From Rhizobium sp. BK399 (lineage in GTDB: Bacteria; Pseudomonadota; Alphaproteobacteria; Rhizobiales; Rhizobiaceae), in NCBI RefSeq assembly GCF_014194695.1, contig NZ_JACIAH010000005.1, positions 302,025 through 366,024 on the forward strand: a stretch of DNA of 64,000 nt, given 5' to 3'. The notes beneath the pieces were generated by a model. It was not told where the DNA came from and did not search any database. It saw only the letters and a program-made list of their open reading frames with translations. This document shows positions 27,597-37,126 of the stretch, piece after piece. Every line of letters begins with the position of its first letter. The stretch's first letter is position 1. The position numbers and the translations under genes are program-made.

Positions 27597-28364
27597 CTAG
27601 ATAGCGGTGAACCCATTATCGACAAAGAGGTGCGCGCCATTGACGAACATCGACTCGTCACTGGCGAGGTAGAGCGCGGCGCGCGCCACGTCCTCTGGCT
27701 CGCCGATCCGACCCTGCTGAGCGGCGATAGCAGCGTCCGACACATCGACGCCAAGCTTCTGCAATTCGCTCACCTCGCGCAATCCGTGCGGCGTGCGGAT
27801 GAACCCGGGGCAGACGGCATTGCAGCGAATGTTCCGGTCCCTGAACTCCACTCCGATCGCGCGCGCGAACATATGCACCGCTCCCTTCGTGGTGTCGTAA
27901 AGCACTTCCATCGGCGTCGCAGCCACGGCCGAGATCGATGACGTGCAGACGATGGAGCCGCCGCCCGCGGCGATCATCCCCGGCAGAACGGCCCGCGTCA
28001 TCAGAAACATCGAACGCACATTGACCGCATGGAGCCACTCCCACTCGTCGAGCGTCGTTTCCAGAAACGGCTTGATGACAATCGTGCCGGCGTGATTGAA
28101 GAGCACGGTGACCGCGCCGAACTTTTCCTCTACGCCCTTCACCGCCTGGATCACGGCAGCCTCTTCGGACACATCGGCGACCCAATAGTCCGCCACATGG
28201 CCAACTGCGCGGATTTCCTCCGCCGTTTGCCGTGCCGCGGCTTCATTTCGGTCGATGATCGCTACTTTGGCGCCCTCGGCAGCGAAGAGCCGCGATGCCG
28301 CCCCGCCCATGCCCGTTGCGCCACCTGAGATGATTGCGACTTTCCCCTTTAGCCGATCGACCAT
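27597..28364 (-). CDS. Short-chain dehydrogenase/reductase
   Basis: 255 residues, classical SDR. Cofactor motif SGGATGMGG (TGxxxGxG type), NHAG in place of the usual NNAG, catalytic Ser in TSSIS and YDTTK as the YxxxK pair, then CPGFIRTP. D at the end of beta-2 (IIDRNEA) suggests NAD(H) preference. Start ATG 28364. It may belong to the sugar-oxidation locus upstream, but 394 bp with a structured element separate it from the glycerate kinase, so it is probably transcribed on its own. Confidence 0.87.
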   Translation of the reverse strand: MVDRLKGKVAIISGGATGMGGAASRLFAAEGAKVAIIDRNEAAARQTAEEIRAVGHVADYWVADVSEEAAVIQAVKGVEEKFGAVTVLFNHAGTIVIKPFLETTLDEWEWLHAVNVRSMFLMTRAVLPGMIAAGGGSIVCTSSISAVAATPMEVLYDTTKGAVHMFARAIGVEFRDRNIRCNAVCPGFIRTPHGLREVSELQKLGVDVSDAAIAAQQGRIGEPEDVARAALYLASDESMFVNGAHLFVDNGFTAI

Positions 28365-28549
28365 GACCTATCCCTTGTTCCCTTTGTTCCGTCGTCGCTC
28401 GCTCGCCGTCGAGGAGCGCGCCCGTACGCAGTGTTGAAGAGAGTCCCGCCGGATGTCCACACACAGGACTCTGTCGGTAACCTTACCAAATAACCAACAG
28501 AACAGCTTTCGGTTGTCTCATCGCGCAACACCGGGCATTTGTATTTCCA

Positions 28550-28628
28550 GCGGCTCACCATCAGCCGCGGTCCGGAAGGGGTCCGGATCGGTAGAGCCCG
28601 CCCCCGAGGGGCCTGGGGCGGGCTTCTT
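28550..28628 (+). ncRNA. Candidate small RNA or structured leader with three hairpins
   Basis: The 394-bp gap 28365-28758 has no convincing gene. It holds three consecutive inverted repeats: GCGGCT/AGCCGC (28550-28568), TCCGGA/TCCGGA (28571-28587) and a perfect 10-bp stem AGCCCGCCCC/GGGGCGGGCT (28595-28604 with 28615-28624). On the plus strand the last is followed by TCTT, resembling a weak Rho-independent terminator. This three-hairpin layout is common in rhizobial trans-acting small RNAs. No clear promoter was found, and on the minus strand it would be a structured leader of the SDR gene. Confidence 0.35.
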
Positions 28629-28758
28629 AAACACAACAAAGACTTAGCGTCGAATGCATCTCGCGTGCTTGCTTGCGGCGCGCTGATTTGATTGTCCGGA
28701 CGCGTCACGCAACGCGTTCAGAGCCGGCACACGCTAAGGCTGATGTCTTCCTATAACC

Positions 28759-30018
28759 CTAAGCTAAAAGAAACGCGCGGAAGTCATTCACGTTGGTACC
28801 GGTCGGCCCCGGCACAAAAAGATCGCCGGCAAGGTTGAAGGCCGACCATGCGTCATGACCCGCCAGGAACGCGCGCGCATCGCCGCCCGCACTTCTGATC
28901 CGCGCCACTGTTCCGCCGTCGCAAAACGCGCCGGCATTGTCTTCCGAACCGTCGATGCCGTCGGTATCCGCAGCCATCGCCACGACCCCCTCGAACCCCT
29001 GTAGATCGATCGCCGCAGAGAGAAGCAGTTCGGAGTTTCGCCCGCCCTTGCCGTACGTTCCGGCTCCGATACTCACGGTTGTCTCGCCGCCGGAAAGCAG
29101 CACGAGCGGCTTGGAAGCGGGAGGCCTTGCCAAAAACTCGCGGGCGAGTGCCGCATGCATCCGGCCGATATCCTTCGCCTCCCCTTCGATCGAATCCGAG
29201 AGAATAAGAGGTTGCACGCCCAAAGACCTCGCCCGGTCGGCCGCCGCCTCCAGAGACACCCGCGCCGAGGCAATCACATGAACCTCGTTGTTGGCGAAGA
29301 CACCGTCGCCGGCGCGTGGCGCTCTGGCATTTCGAATACAATCGATGACGCGCGCCGAAAGATCTATCCGATAGTCCCGGATCACTCGCAGCGCCTCCTC
29401 CGCATCGCTGTTGTCCGGAACGGTCGGCCCTGACGCAACAAAGGCCGGATTGTCTCCGGGAACATCGGATACAACAAGGCTGACGACCCTGGCGGGGTGG
29501 GCAAGAGCAGCAAGCCGTCCTCCCTTGATGCGGGAGAAATGCTTCCGCACCACGTTCATGCCTGAGATGGGAGCCCCGGAGGCCAGCAGCGCTTCGTTGA
29601 GGGCGCTTTCGTCGGCGAGGGTGAAGCCGGTCGGCGGTGCTGGGAGAAGCGCCGAGCCGCCGCCGGATATCAGCGCAATGACCAGATCGTCGGAGGTCAG
29701 CCCATGCACGTGGTTTATAAGAGCTTCTGCCGCGACAAGCCCGGCCCTATCTGGAACGGGATGGGCCGCCTGAAGAATTTTGGTCGATTGGCATTCGGCG
29801 ATCGGCCCATGCCTGGCCACGACGAGGCCCTCAAATGGATGAGACCAGGCCCGCTCAAATGCGGCCGCCATTTGGCTCGCTGCCTTGCCCGCCCCGACGA
29901 CGATCGTCCTGCCTTTCGGCGGATCCGGCAGATGACGAACCAGTGCCTCGTAGGGGTCCGCGGCCTTGACCGCCTCATGAAACAGGGTTTGCAAAAACGC
30001 TCGTGGATCGGAAATCAA
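28759..30018 (-). CDS. Glycerate 2-kinase (MOFRL/TtuD family)
   Basis: 419 residues. N-terminal DUF4147 domain (about 1-235) with VVGAGKAASQMAAAFE and the LISGGGSALLPAPP loop, and a C-terminal MOFRL domain (about 295-415) with LSGGETTVSI, GKGGRNSELLL and AADTDGIDGSEDNAGAF. Members phosphorylate D-glycerate to 2-phosphoglycerate, the exit step of glycerate, tartrate and serine-cycle routes; older annotations call them hydroxypyruvate reductase TtuD. It is the distal gene after the two GMC enzymes, 42 bp behind the first of them, and suggests that the pathway ends at glycerate. Confidence 0.88.
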   Translation of the reverse strand: MISDPRAFLQTLFHEAVKAADPYEALVRHLPDPPKGRTIVVGAGKAASQMAAAFERAWSHPFEGLVVARHGPIAECQSTKILQAAHPVPDRAGLVAAEALINHVHGLTSDDLVIALISGGGSALLPAPPTGFTLADESALNEALLASGAPISGMNVVRKHFSRIKGGRLAALAHPARVVSLVVSDVPGDNPAFVASGPTVPDNSDAEEALRVIRDYRIDLSARVIDCIRNARAPRAGDGVFANNEVHVIASARVSLEAAADRARSLGVQPLILSDSIEGEAKDIGRMHAALAREFLARPPASKPLVLLSGGETTVSIGAGTYGKGGRNSELLLSAAIDLQGFEGVVAMAADTDGIDGSEDNAGAFCDGGTVARIRSAGGDARAFLAGHDAWSAFNLAGDLFVPGPTGTNVNDFRAFLLA

Positions 30019-30060
30019 ACCCTACTCCCATTTTCAAAGTTCGCCGTCCGAATGCCCGGT

Positions 30061-31716
30061 CTAGCGGACGGTCGCTCTTGCCCTCGGCCGCGTCTCGTTG
30101 CGCTCATGAGCAAAAATCGCTGCAGGCAACGGCGGCAGTCCACGGATAAGGTCGGAGCCTCGTTCGCCAACCATGATGGTCGGTGCGTTGGTGTTACACG
30201 ATGGGACCCGCGGCATGACCGACGAATCGCATACCCGAAGCCCCTCGAGACCATGGACCTTGAGATCGAGACCGACAACAGCTTCCGGTCCCGTTCCCAT
30301 CTTGCAGGTGCCGACCGGATGATGATCGGTCTTCGCGTTCGCACAGCCATAGTCGAAGAGCTGCTCATCGGTCATGACCTTCGGTCCAGGCAGCCGCTCG
30401 GCCAGAACATACGGCTTGAGCGCCGCCTGCTGCATGATCTCGCGAGCAATCTTCAACCCTTCGAGGGACATAACCTTGTCATGTGGGTCGGACCAGTAGT
30501 TCGGATCGATCAGCGGCGCAGCGCCCGGATCAGCCGAGGAAAGTCGCACGGTTCCCCGAGAGCGAGGATGAAGATAAGCCGAATTCAGAGTGACACCAGC
30601 GTTCTTCAGGCGCTCAACCCCAGCCTCGATCCCGGATCCCAAGCCAAGATGGAACTGGATATCCGGCGACCGCGCATCCGGGTCGGCATACCAGAAGCCG
30701 CCGGTCTCAAAGAGAGAGGAGGCGACCGGGCCGGTTCGGAACAGCACATACTGAACGCCCGCCCAGATCGTTCGGTGAAGTTTCGCAACCCCGTCATAGG
30801 TGTGGTCGCCCGTGCACTCGGCAATGACGAATAGATCAAGGTGATCCTGAAGGTTGCCACCGACGCCCGGCAGATCGTGGCGGACCTTGACCCCGACCGA
30901 CTTAAGGTGGTCGGCCGGACCGATCCCCGATTGAAGCAGCAACTTGGGCGACCCAATCGCACCGGACGACACAAGCACCTCGCGTTCGGCACGGACGATC
31001 TCGGAGCCGCGCTCCGTCGCGATCTCGACACCGACGGCACGATGGCCCTCGAGGACGATGCGCGCAACTCTTGCGCCTGTCCGGACTACCAGGTTCTTTC
31101 GGGCCTTAATCGGAGAAAGATACGCCAACGATGCCGATGATCGGCGGCGGTCCCGCTGCGTCAACTGATAGAAACCGACACCCGCCTGCTGCCGGCCATT
31201 GAAGTCATGATTGTAGGGAATGCCGAGTTCCTGCCCGGCCCGGATATAGGCGTCGCAGATCGGCAGCGGAGAGGCAGGCATCGAGACACCGAGCGGGCCG
31301 CCGTAGGAATGATAGTCATCGGCGAAGCGCTGATTGTCTTCGGCGCGCTTGAAGTAGGGCAAGATCGAGCGGTAGTCCCAGCCCTCACATCCGTCCTCGC
31401 TTGCCCAGAGGTCGTAGTCTGCAGCGTTACCCCGCGTATAAAGCTGGGCATTGATCGATGAGCCGCCGCCGATCACCTTCGCCTGTGTATAGCGAAGCAC
31501 CCTGCCCTTCATGTGTTTCTGCGGCACGGTCTCCCAGCCCCAGCTCGCAACACCCTTCGTCATTTTCGCAAAGCCCGCAGGCATATGGAACAACGGATTC
31601 CAGTCGCCTCCACCCGCCTCAAGCAGCAAGACGTTGACGTTGGGATCTTCGCTGAGGCGATTGGCAAGCACGCATCCCGCAGGGCCGGCGCCGGTAATGA
31701 TGTAGTCGAAACGCAT
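30061..31716 (-). CDS. GMC-family FAD oxidoreductase (choline/alcohol dehydrogenase-like)
   Basis: 551 residues. Starts with the ADP-binding motif YIITGAGPAGCVLANRL, then LLLEAGG and the GMC signature 1 region VIGGGSSINAQLYTRG; GMC signature 2 is SSGAIGSPKLLLQSGIG. The catalytic histidine is in HHPVGTCKMG, and a C-terminal NTNAPTIMVGERGSDLI closes the family pattern. Oxidises a primary or secondary alcohol group; acceptor unknown. It lies 12 bp behind the SDR and 42 bp before the glycerate kinase in one operon. No signal peptide is seen, so it acts in the cytoplasm. Confidence 0.9.
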   Translation of the reverse strand: MRFDYIITGAGPAGCVLANRLSEDPNVNVLLLEAGGGDWNPLFHMPAGFAKMTKGVASWGWETVPQKHMKGRVLRYTQAKVIGGGSSINAQLYTRGNAADYDLWASEDGCEGWDYRSILPYFKRAEDNQRFADDYHSYGGPLGVSMPASPLPICDAYIRAGQELGIPYNHDFNGRQQAGVGFYQLTQRDRRRSSASLAYLSPIKARKNLVVRTGARVARIVLEGHRAVGVEIATERGSEIVRAEREVLVSSGAIGSPKLLLQSGIGPADHLKSVGVKVRHDLPGVGGNLQDHLDLFVIAECTGDHTYDGVAKLHRTIWAGVQYVLFRTGPVASSLFETGGFWYADPDARSPDIQFHLGLGSGIEAGVERLKNAGVTLNSAYLHPRSRGTVRLSSADPGAAPLIDPNYWSDPHDKVMSLEGLKIAREIMQQAALKPYVLAERLPGPKVMTDEQLFDYGCANAKTDHHPVGTCKMGTGPEAVVGLDLKVHGLEGLRVCDSSVMPRVPSCNTNAPTIMVGERGSDLIRGLPPLPAAIFAHERNETRPRARATVR

Positions 31717-31728
31717 ATTTCTATCCCG

Positions 31729-32508
31729 TTACAAGCGAGGAATGGACAGGCCGCCATCGGCGTCGATCACGGTGCCGGTGGCAAAACCGAAGTCACCGGA
31801 TGCCAGCGCCGCACAGATTTTTCCGAGGTCATCCGCCTCGCCCCATCGTTTCATCGGGACGAGGCCGCTGTCGATGAGGGCGTCGTATTTCGACGTCACG
31901 CCGGCCGTCATGTCGGTCCGGATGATCCCGGGGCGCACTTCGAAGACGGCAATTCCCGAGTCGGCGAGCCGCAGTGCTAGTCCCTGCGAGAAGGCGGCAA
32001 GACCGGCCTTGCTGATGCAATAGTCCAGTCGCTCCGGCGAGCTGGCTTCGGCTGAGACAGACGTGATGTTGATGATCGATCTCGGATGGGGAACGGCACC
32101 CGTCACGAGCATTGCCTTCACGACGGCCTGCGTGAAAAACACCGTGCCCTTGAGGTTCGTCGCCATGATCGTGTCGAAATTTTCCGGAAGCAGACTTAGG
32201 AAGTCGCCACGGACGACCGCTGCCATGCCGGCGTTGTTGACGAGGCAATCGATACGGCCAAAGTTCGAAAGGACCGCGCGGACCGTTTCATCATGTCTGG
32301 AAACGTCCGAGACATCCGCCTGCAGATAGACCGCATCGATCCCGAAGCCGCGAAGCCCGTCGATGACGTCCCTGCTCTCCTCCGCCGCTCCGACACCTGT
32401 AATCACGATGTTGTGGCCGCTTTTGGCCAGCGCGCTCGCGATCCCAAGACCGATGCCGCGTCGTCCGCCGGTTACAATTGCGACTGGCCTTTCGACACCT
32501 TCCGTCAT
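31729..32508 (-). CDS. SDR oxidoreductase (3-ketoacyl-ACP-reductase-like)
   Basis: 259 residues. TGGRRGIGLGIA cofactor loop, NNAG, serine in NITSVSAEASS and YCISK catalytic pair; HPRSIINIT insert typical of rhizobial sugar-locus SDRs. It probably oxidises or reduces a sugar-derived hydroxyl/keto group rather than a fatty-acid intermediate, judged only from context. ATG 32508 overlaps the stop of the upstream GMC gene (ATGA), so the two are translationally coupled. Confidence 0.87.
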   Translation of the reverse strand: MTEGVERPVAIVTGGRRGIGLGIASALAKSGHNIVITGVGAAEESRDVIDGLRGFGIDAVYLQADVSDVSRHDETVRAVLSNFGRIDCLVNNAGMAAVVRGDFLSLLPENFDTIMATNLKGTVFFTQAVVKAMLVTGAVPHPRSIINITSVSAEASSPERLDYCISKAGLAAFSQGLALRLADSGIAVFEVRPGIIRTDMTAGVTSKYDALIDSGLVPMKRWGEADDLGKICAALASGDFGFATGTVIDADGGLSIPRL

Positions 32509-34010
32509 GCTCGCAGGTCCTTCGAAGCAATGTGGTCGGCGACCCGCAATGCCTGACTGGCGACCGTGAGGGCGGGGTTTACCGCAGCCGAGGTCGGCAG
32601 GAAGCTGGCATCCACCACAAAGAGGTTCTGGTGATCGTAGGAACGGCAATAAGGATCTAGCGGCGCGCTGGCGGGGTCATTGCCGATCCTGACGGTACCG
32701 CACTGGTGGGAAGGCGTGCGCTTGTCGAACGGCTTCGAGAGGACGATCGGGAAGCCGATCGACTTGAGAACGGCCTTCAGCTTCGAAACCAGTTCGAGAT
32801 GCGCATCCCAATTTGTCCGCTGCCACTGCAGGACGATACGGTCTCCGTCCACGCGCACGCGACTTTCCGGGTGAGGTATATCCTCGCTCATCGCATAGAA
32901 ATCGATGGCATGGCCGGTGATGTTTTGGAGCAGCCATTCCGGGGCCCAGGACAGCGAGCCCTTCAACACCTGAGCCGAGATCCTGCCCAGCAACTGAACG
33001 TTCCCGAGCGGCGGCCCGCCGTTGCCGTCCGATAGGTAGAAATCGTTGAACCCGAACGTTTTCTGGTAGACCGACGTGTTCCGATAGGTTGGCGACACGG
33101 CGATTACCGCTGACGAATTGTGGTTCATGAAATTCCGCCCGACCTGATCGGACGAATTTGCAAGCCCCTTCGGGTGGCGCGCGTCAGCCGAACGCAGCAG
33201 CAGGACGGCGGACTGAACGGCACCGGCCGATAGAATGACCAGCTTCGGAGCGACAGCAAGATCCTCGTCGTTCTTGCGGTAGCGGACCCGCTCGATATTC
33301 CCGTTTTCTCCTGCCTCGAGCCTCGTCACCTTGGCGTTCGTCTCGAGACGAACGTTCGGAAATTTCAACGCCTTGAGCAGCGCGGCGGTCTCCGCATCCA
33401 TTTTCCCATCGCGAGAGTTCGGGTGCGCGTCCCAGGGCGTCCTGGCCTTGGCTATCCAGGCGTCGATGTTCACGCCCAACGGCAGCGAAAATGGGTGCAG
33501 CCCCTTCGCCTTCAGTCTTGCTCTGACATCGGCAACCGGCGGCTCGTCGGGCACCGGCGGATACTCATAACCGCTTGAGTGGGCGGGCTCTGTGGGGTCA
33601 TCTCCGAGGTTGCCCCGAACCTCGTACATCCGTTCCGCGCGGCTGTACCACGGCTCAAGCACCTCATAGGGAAATGGCCACGCAGGCGAGACACCTTCCC
33701 TATGGCGGATCTCCGTGAAATCCTCGCGGCGATAGCGTGAAAGGACCGCACCGTAGAACTTCGAGTTGCCGCCGACATTGTAGTAGTTGCCTGGATTGAA
33801 CGCCGTGCCGTCCGCCTCGTACCACATCTCCTTCGGGCGAAAGTGCCCGCGCTGGAAGATGGCCCGCTGGTCGCGGTTCTCCGGGCGATCGGCGATGAAG
33901 TCGCCGGCCTCGAGGATCAGGATCTCGGCCCCGGTCGCCGCCAGTCCGGCGGCAACAGTCGACCCACCCACGCCCGAGCCTATGATGACGATATCAGGAG
34001 TGCTGTTCAT
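32505..34010 (-). CDS. GMC-family FAD oxidoreductase
   Basis: 501 residues. FAD motif IVIIGSGVGGSTVAAGLA, LILEAGDF, then YNVGGNSKFYGAVLSRYR in place of the usual signature 1; catalytic His is in SHQCGTVRIG and the end reads NPALTVASQALRVADHI. It belongs to the branch seen in sugar-acid and cellobionate-type dehydrogenases, distant from the other GMC protein in this operon. Start ATG 34010 was chosen over upstream basic extension because the FAD motif begins nine residues later. 19 bp after the ABC ATPase stop. Confidence 0.88.
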   Translation of the reverse strand: MNSTPDIVIIGSGVGGSTVAAGLAATGAEILILEAGDFIADRPENRDQRAIFQRGHFRPKEMWYEADGTAFNPGNYYNVGGNSKFYGAVLSRYRREDFTEIRHREGVSPAWPFPYEVLEPWYSRAERMYEVRGNLGDDPTEPAHSSGYEYPPVPDEPPVADVRARLKAKGLHPFSLPLGVNIDAWIAKARTPWDAHPNSRDGKMDAETAALLKALKFPNVRLETNAKVTRLEAGENGNIERVRYRKNDEDLAVAPKLVILSAGAVQSAVLLLRSADARHPKGLANSSDQVGRNFMNHNSSAVIAVSPTYRNTSVYQKTFGFNDFYLSDGNGGPPLGNVQLLGRISAQVLKGSLSWAPEWLLQNITGHAIDFYAMSEDIPHPESRVRVDGDRIVLQWQRTNWDAHLELVSKLKAVLKSIGFPIVLSKPFDKRTPSHQCGTVRIGNDPASAPLDPYCRSYDHQNLFVVDASFLPTSAAVNPALTVASQALRVADHIASKDLRA

Positions 34011-34029
34011 CTCAAAAATCCAGACCGGA

Positions 34030-35145
34030 CTACGCGATGCGCGTCTGGCTTTGCGGATCGAAGAACACGGCCTTATCGAGATTGAACGCAAGGCGGGCAT
34101 TCTGGCCGGCCTGAATGCGAGCGTCCGCACGCAGGCGCGCGACAACCTCTTTACCACCGAGCTTGGTGACGGCGAACGTGTCCGATCCCGCCGGTTCAAC
34201 CACTTCGATCAGGCAGTCGCTCTCGGCAAGAGCCTTGGCGTTGCGGTCTGCACCATCCGGGTCGGTCAGCGCCTCCGGGCGGATGCCGAAGACAATCTCC
34301 CGGCCCGCATGTGCCTCAAGCGCACCATTGCCCGACGAAACTGGAAGCTTGATCGGTTCTCCATGAGGCCGAGCCAGTGACACGGTCAATCCCGAGGCGG
34401 CCTTCTCGATCGTGCCCGACAGAAGGTTCATGGCCGGCGAACCCATGAAGTCGGCGACGAACATGTTTGCCGGGTTGTTGTAGATTTCTGCGGGCGTTCC
34501 AAACTGCTGTACTTCGCCATCCCGCATGACCGCGATCTTGGTGGCAAGCGTCATCGCCTCGATCTGGTCATGGGTGACATAGACGATCGTCGTGCCGGTC
34601 GCCTGGTGCAGACGCTTGATCTCGATGCGCATGTCGACACGCAGCTTGGCGTCCAGGTTCGAAAGCGGTTCATCGAACAGGAACAGCTTGGGATCCCGCA
34701 CGAGCGCGCGCCCCATGGCGACGCGCTGCCGCTGGCCGCCCGACAGCTGGCTCGGCTTGCGATTGAGCAGGTGGCCGATCTGCAGCACCTTGGCGACCTT
34801 GTCGATGGCCTTGTTGCGCTCTTCCACCGGTACGCCGCGCATCTCCATGCCGAAGGAGATGTTTCCGGCGACCGTCATGTTCGGATAGAGCGCGTAGCTC
34901 TGGAACACCATGGCGATATCGCGCTTCGACGGATGCAGGTCGGCGATGCTCCGGCCATCGACGCGGATGTCACCCTCGGTGATCGATTCCAAACCGGCGA
35001 TCGTGTTGAGCAAGGTCGACTTGCCGCACCCGGACGGACCGACCAGCACGAGGAAGCCACCTTTCTCCAGCTCAACGTTGATGCCCTTGAGGATCTCCAA
35101 TGAGCCGAAACGCTTCTTGAGACCGGAAATTTCGAGGAAAGCCAT
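34030..35145 (-). CDS. Sugar ABC transporter ATPase (UgpC/MalK type)
   Basis: 371 residues. Walker A GPSGCGKST, signature LSGGQRQR, Walker B LFDEPLSNLD, switch His in VYVTHDQIEAM; TOBE/OB-fold regulatory domain from about 235. Complete, canonical CUT1 ATPase that drives import through the two permeases just upstream (4-bp gap). Start ATG 35145 has AAAGGATAA. Confidence 0.93.
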   Translation of the reverse strand: MAFLEISGLKKRFGSLEILKGINVELEKGGFLVLVGPSGCGKSTLLNTIAGLESITEGDIRVDGRSIADLHPSKRDIAMVFQSYALYPNMTVAGNISFGMEMRGVPVEERNKAIDKVAKVLQIGHLLNRKPSQLSGGQRQRVAMGRALVRDPKLFLFDEPLSNLDAKLRVDMRIEIKRLHQATGTTIVYVTHDQIEAMTLATKIAVMRDGEVQQFGTPAEIYNNPANMFVADFMGSPAMNLLSGTIEKAASGLTVSLARPHGEPIKLPVSSGNGALEAHAGREIVFGIRPEALTDPDGADRNAKALAESDCLIEVVEPAGSDTFAVTKLGGKEVVARLRADARIQAGQNARLAFNLDKAVFFDPQSQTRIA

Positions 35146-35149
35146 TGGA

Positions 35150-36094
35150 TTATCCTTTAACCGCGCCCGCCATCAGGCCACGCACGAAGTAGCGGCCGGC
35201 GAGAATGTAGACGAGGAGTGTCGGAAGGGCTGCGATCATCGCCGCCGCCATGTTGACGTTGTATTCGACGACGCCGGTGGAGGTGTTGACGACGTTGTTC
35301 AACGCCACCGTCATCGGCATGGAATCGCCCGTTCCCGCATAGGCCGAAGCAAACAGGAAGTCGTTCCAGATGTTGGTGAACTGGTAGATCACAGTGACGA
35401 CGATGATCGGCAGTGAATTGGGCAGCATGATGCGGCGGAAGATCTGGAAGAAGCTTGCACCGTCCACCTGCGCCGCCTTCACTAACTCGGTCGGAAAGGC
35501 CTCATAGTAGTTGCGGAAGAACAGCGTCGTGAAGCCGAGGCCGTAAATCACGTGAACGGTGACGAGATTGACGGTCGGATTGCCAAAGCCCAGCGACATG
35601 CCGATTTGGTCGCGCAACGTCGCCCCAAACCGACCGAGGCTGCCGAGAATCGTCGCCATCGGCAGAAGCACCGACTGGAACGGAATGAAGCAGGCAAACA
35701 GCATCAACCCGAAGACCAGAGTGTGGCCAGGAAAGCGCCATTTCGTCAGCACATAGCCATTCAGCGCCCCCATGATCGTGGAGATCGCCACCGCCGGAAC
35801 CACCATCTTGATCGAGTTCCAGAAGTAGCCCTTGATGCCGGCGCAGGTGAGACCGACGCAGGCCTCTCCCCAGGCCTTGAACCAGGGTTCGATGGTCGGC
35901 GCCTTCGGCAGCGCCAGCATATTGCCACTTTGGATCTCGTCCATCGTCTTGAACGAGGTCACCAGCATGACGAACAGCGGCATCAGGTAGATGATCGCGA
36001 AGATGACCAACAGACCGTAGATGAAGATCCGGCTGAACATTTTGGAGCGTGACGCGCTGGCCGCGCTTGGAAGAGTCGAGGTGACAGCGCTCAT
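35150..36094 (-). CDS. Sugar ABC transporter permease (MalG type)
   Basis: 314 residues, six transmembrane helices with a long periplasmic loop after the first (about 55-105, containing CVGLTCAGIKGYFWNS). EAA loop: PTELVKAAQVDGASFFQIFRR (about 215-235). The sequence resembles GtsC of the Pseudomonas glucose/mannose transporter. Start overlaps the stop of the preceding permease gene (ATGA). Confidence 0.9.
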   Translation of the reverse strand: MSAVTSTLPSAASASRSKMFSRIFIYGLLVIFAIIYLMPLFVMLVTSFKTMDEIQSGNMLALPKAPTIEPWFKAWGEACVGLTCAGIKGYFWNSIKMVVPAVAISTIMGALNGYVLTKWRFPGHTLVFGLMLFACFIPFQSVLLPMATILGSLGRFGATLRDQIGMSLGFGNPTVNLVTVHVIYGLGFTTLFFRNYYEAFPTELVKAAQVDGASFFQIFRRIMLPNSLPIIVVTVIYQFTNIWNDFLFASAYAGTGDSMPMTVALNNVVNTSTGVVEYNVNMAAAMIAALPTLLVYILAGRYFVRGLMAGAVKG

Positions 36095-37044
36095 CGCGAT
36101 TTCTCCCGCAGTTCCGAATAGAGATAGGGAACGATGATTGCCGAGATCGTCATCAACATGATCACGGCGCTGGCTGAACCAACCGCCATCTCGTTCCGCT
36201 TGAAGGTGTATTCGTACATGAAGTTGGATGGCAGCCAGGCCGAGCCACCGGGGCCGCCTGAGGTCAGCGCCACGACAAGGTCATAGGACTTGATCGCCAT
36301 GTGGGCGAGCACGATGAAGGCCGAGAGGAAGATCGGCCGCAGCAATGGAATAATGATGCGCCGATAGAGCTGTACCGTCGTTGCGCCGTCGATCTGTGCC
36401 GCCTTCATGATCTCGCTATCGATGCCGCGGAGGCCAGCGAGGAACATCGCCATGACGAAACCGGAGGCCTGCCAAACGCCGGCGATCACCACGGTATAGA
36501 TCACGAAATCCTTGTTCTTGATCCAGTCGAAGTGGAAGCTCGTCCAGCCGAACTGATGAAGTGTCTGCTCCAGGCCGAGACCCGGATCGAGGAACCATTT
36601 CCAGGCAACGCCTGTCACGATGAACGACAGCGCCATCGGATAGAGGAAGATGGGCCGCAATATGCCCTCGCCTCGAATTTTCTGATCCAGCAGGATCGCC
36701 AGAAACAGGCCGAGCGCCAGGCAGATGCCGATGTAGAGGAAACCGAAAATGCCCATGTTGGTGATCGAGGTGTACCAGCTGGAGGGCGGATCGCTTTCAA
36801 ACGTCCAGCGCCAGAGCCGTTGATAGGCGCGCGGCCCGGTTAGTGCGTAGGATGGGAAGGTCTTGGAATTGGTGAAGGACAGATAGACCGTCCAGATGAT
36901 GAAGCCGTAGACGAAAACAAGCGTGATTGCGAAACTCGGCGCGAGCACGATCTTCGGCAGCGCGTCCTGCAGGCGCGCGCGGATTGAAATGGGCGTTCCA
37001 CGATGCGAGGTGAGAACGGTTTTATCTGTAGCGATGGTGCTCAT
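36091..37044 (-). CDS. Sugar ABC transporter permease (MalF type)
   Basis: 317 residues, six transmembrane helices. LYPMALSFIVTGVAWKWFLDPGLGLE and SEIMKAAQIDGATTVQLYRR (EAA loop) match GtsB-type glucose permeases closely, in particular the IVTGxAWKW helix. Forms the channel together with the MalG-type partner. The start ATG lies 82 bp downstream of the binding-protein stop, beyond a hairpin. Confidence 0.9.
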   Translation of the reverse strand: MSTIATDKTVLTSHRGTPISIRARLQDALPKIVLAPSFAITLVFVYGFIIWTVYLSFTNSKTFPSYALTGPRAYQRLWRWTFESDPPSSWYTSITNMGIFGFLYIGICLALGLFLAILLDQKIRGEGILRPIFLYPMALSFIVTGVAWKWFLDPGLGLEQTLHQFGWTSFHFDWIKNKDFVIYTVVIAGVWQASGFVMAMFLAGLRGIDSEIMKAAQIDGATTVQLYRRIIIPLLRPIFLSAFIVLAHMAIKSYDLVVALTSGGPGGSAWLPSNFMYEYTFKRNEMAVGSASAVIMLMTISAIIVPYLYSELREKSR

Positions 37045-37083
37045 GGGGTGTCATCTCCTCCGACGATGTCGTCCGTTGCGGAA

Positions 37084-37110
37084 TCTTCCCCGCCACGAAG
37101 GCGGGGAAGA
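37084..37110 (-). terminator. Strong intercistronic hairpin after the sugar-binding protein gene
   Basis: A perfect 11-bp stem (37084-37094 TCTTCCCCGCC with 37100-37110 GGCGGGGAAGA) and a 5-nt loop, 17 bp behind the binding-protein stop on the minus strand. It has no following T-run. Such hairpins stabilise the upstream message and let only part of transcription or mRNA reach the permease genes. Confidence 0.6.
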
Positions 37111-37126
37111 CCGCGGGAGGCCTTAG

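Noticed and set aside
28453..28647. 64-residue plus-strand frame in the three-hairpin gap
   Set aside because: No ribosome binding site, no signal peptide or domain, and it runs straight through the hairpins; structure explains the region better than coding.
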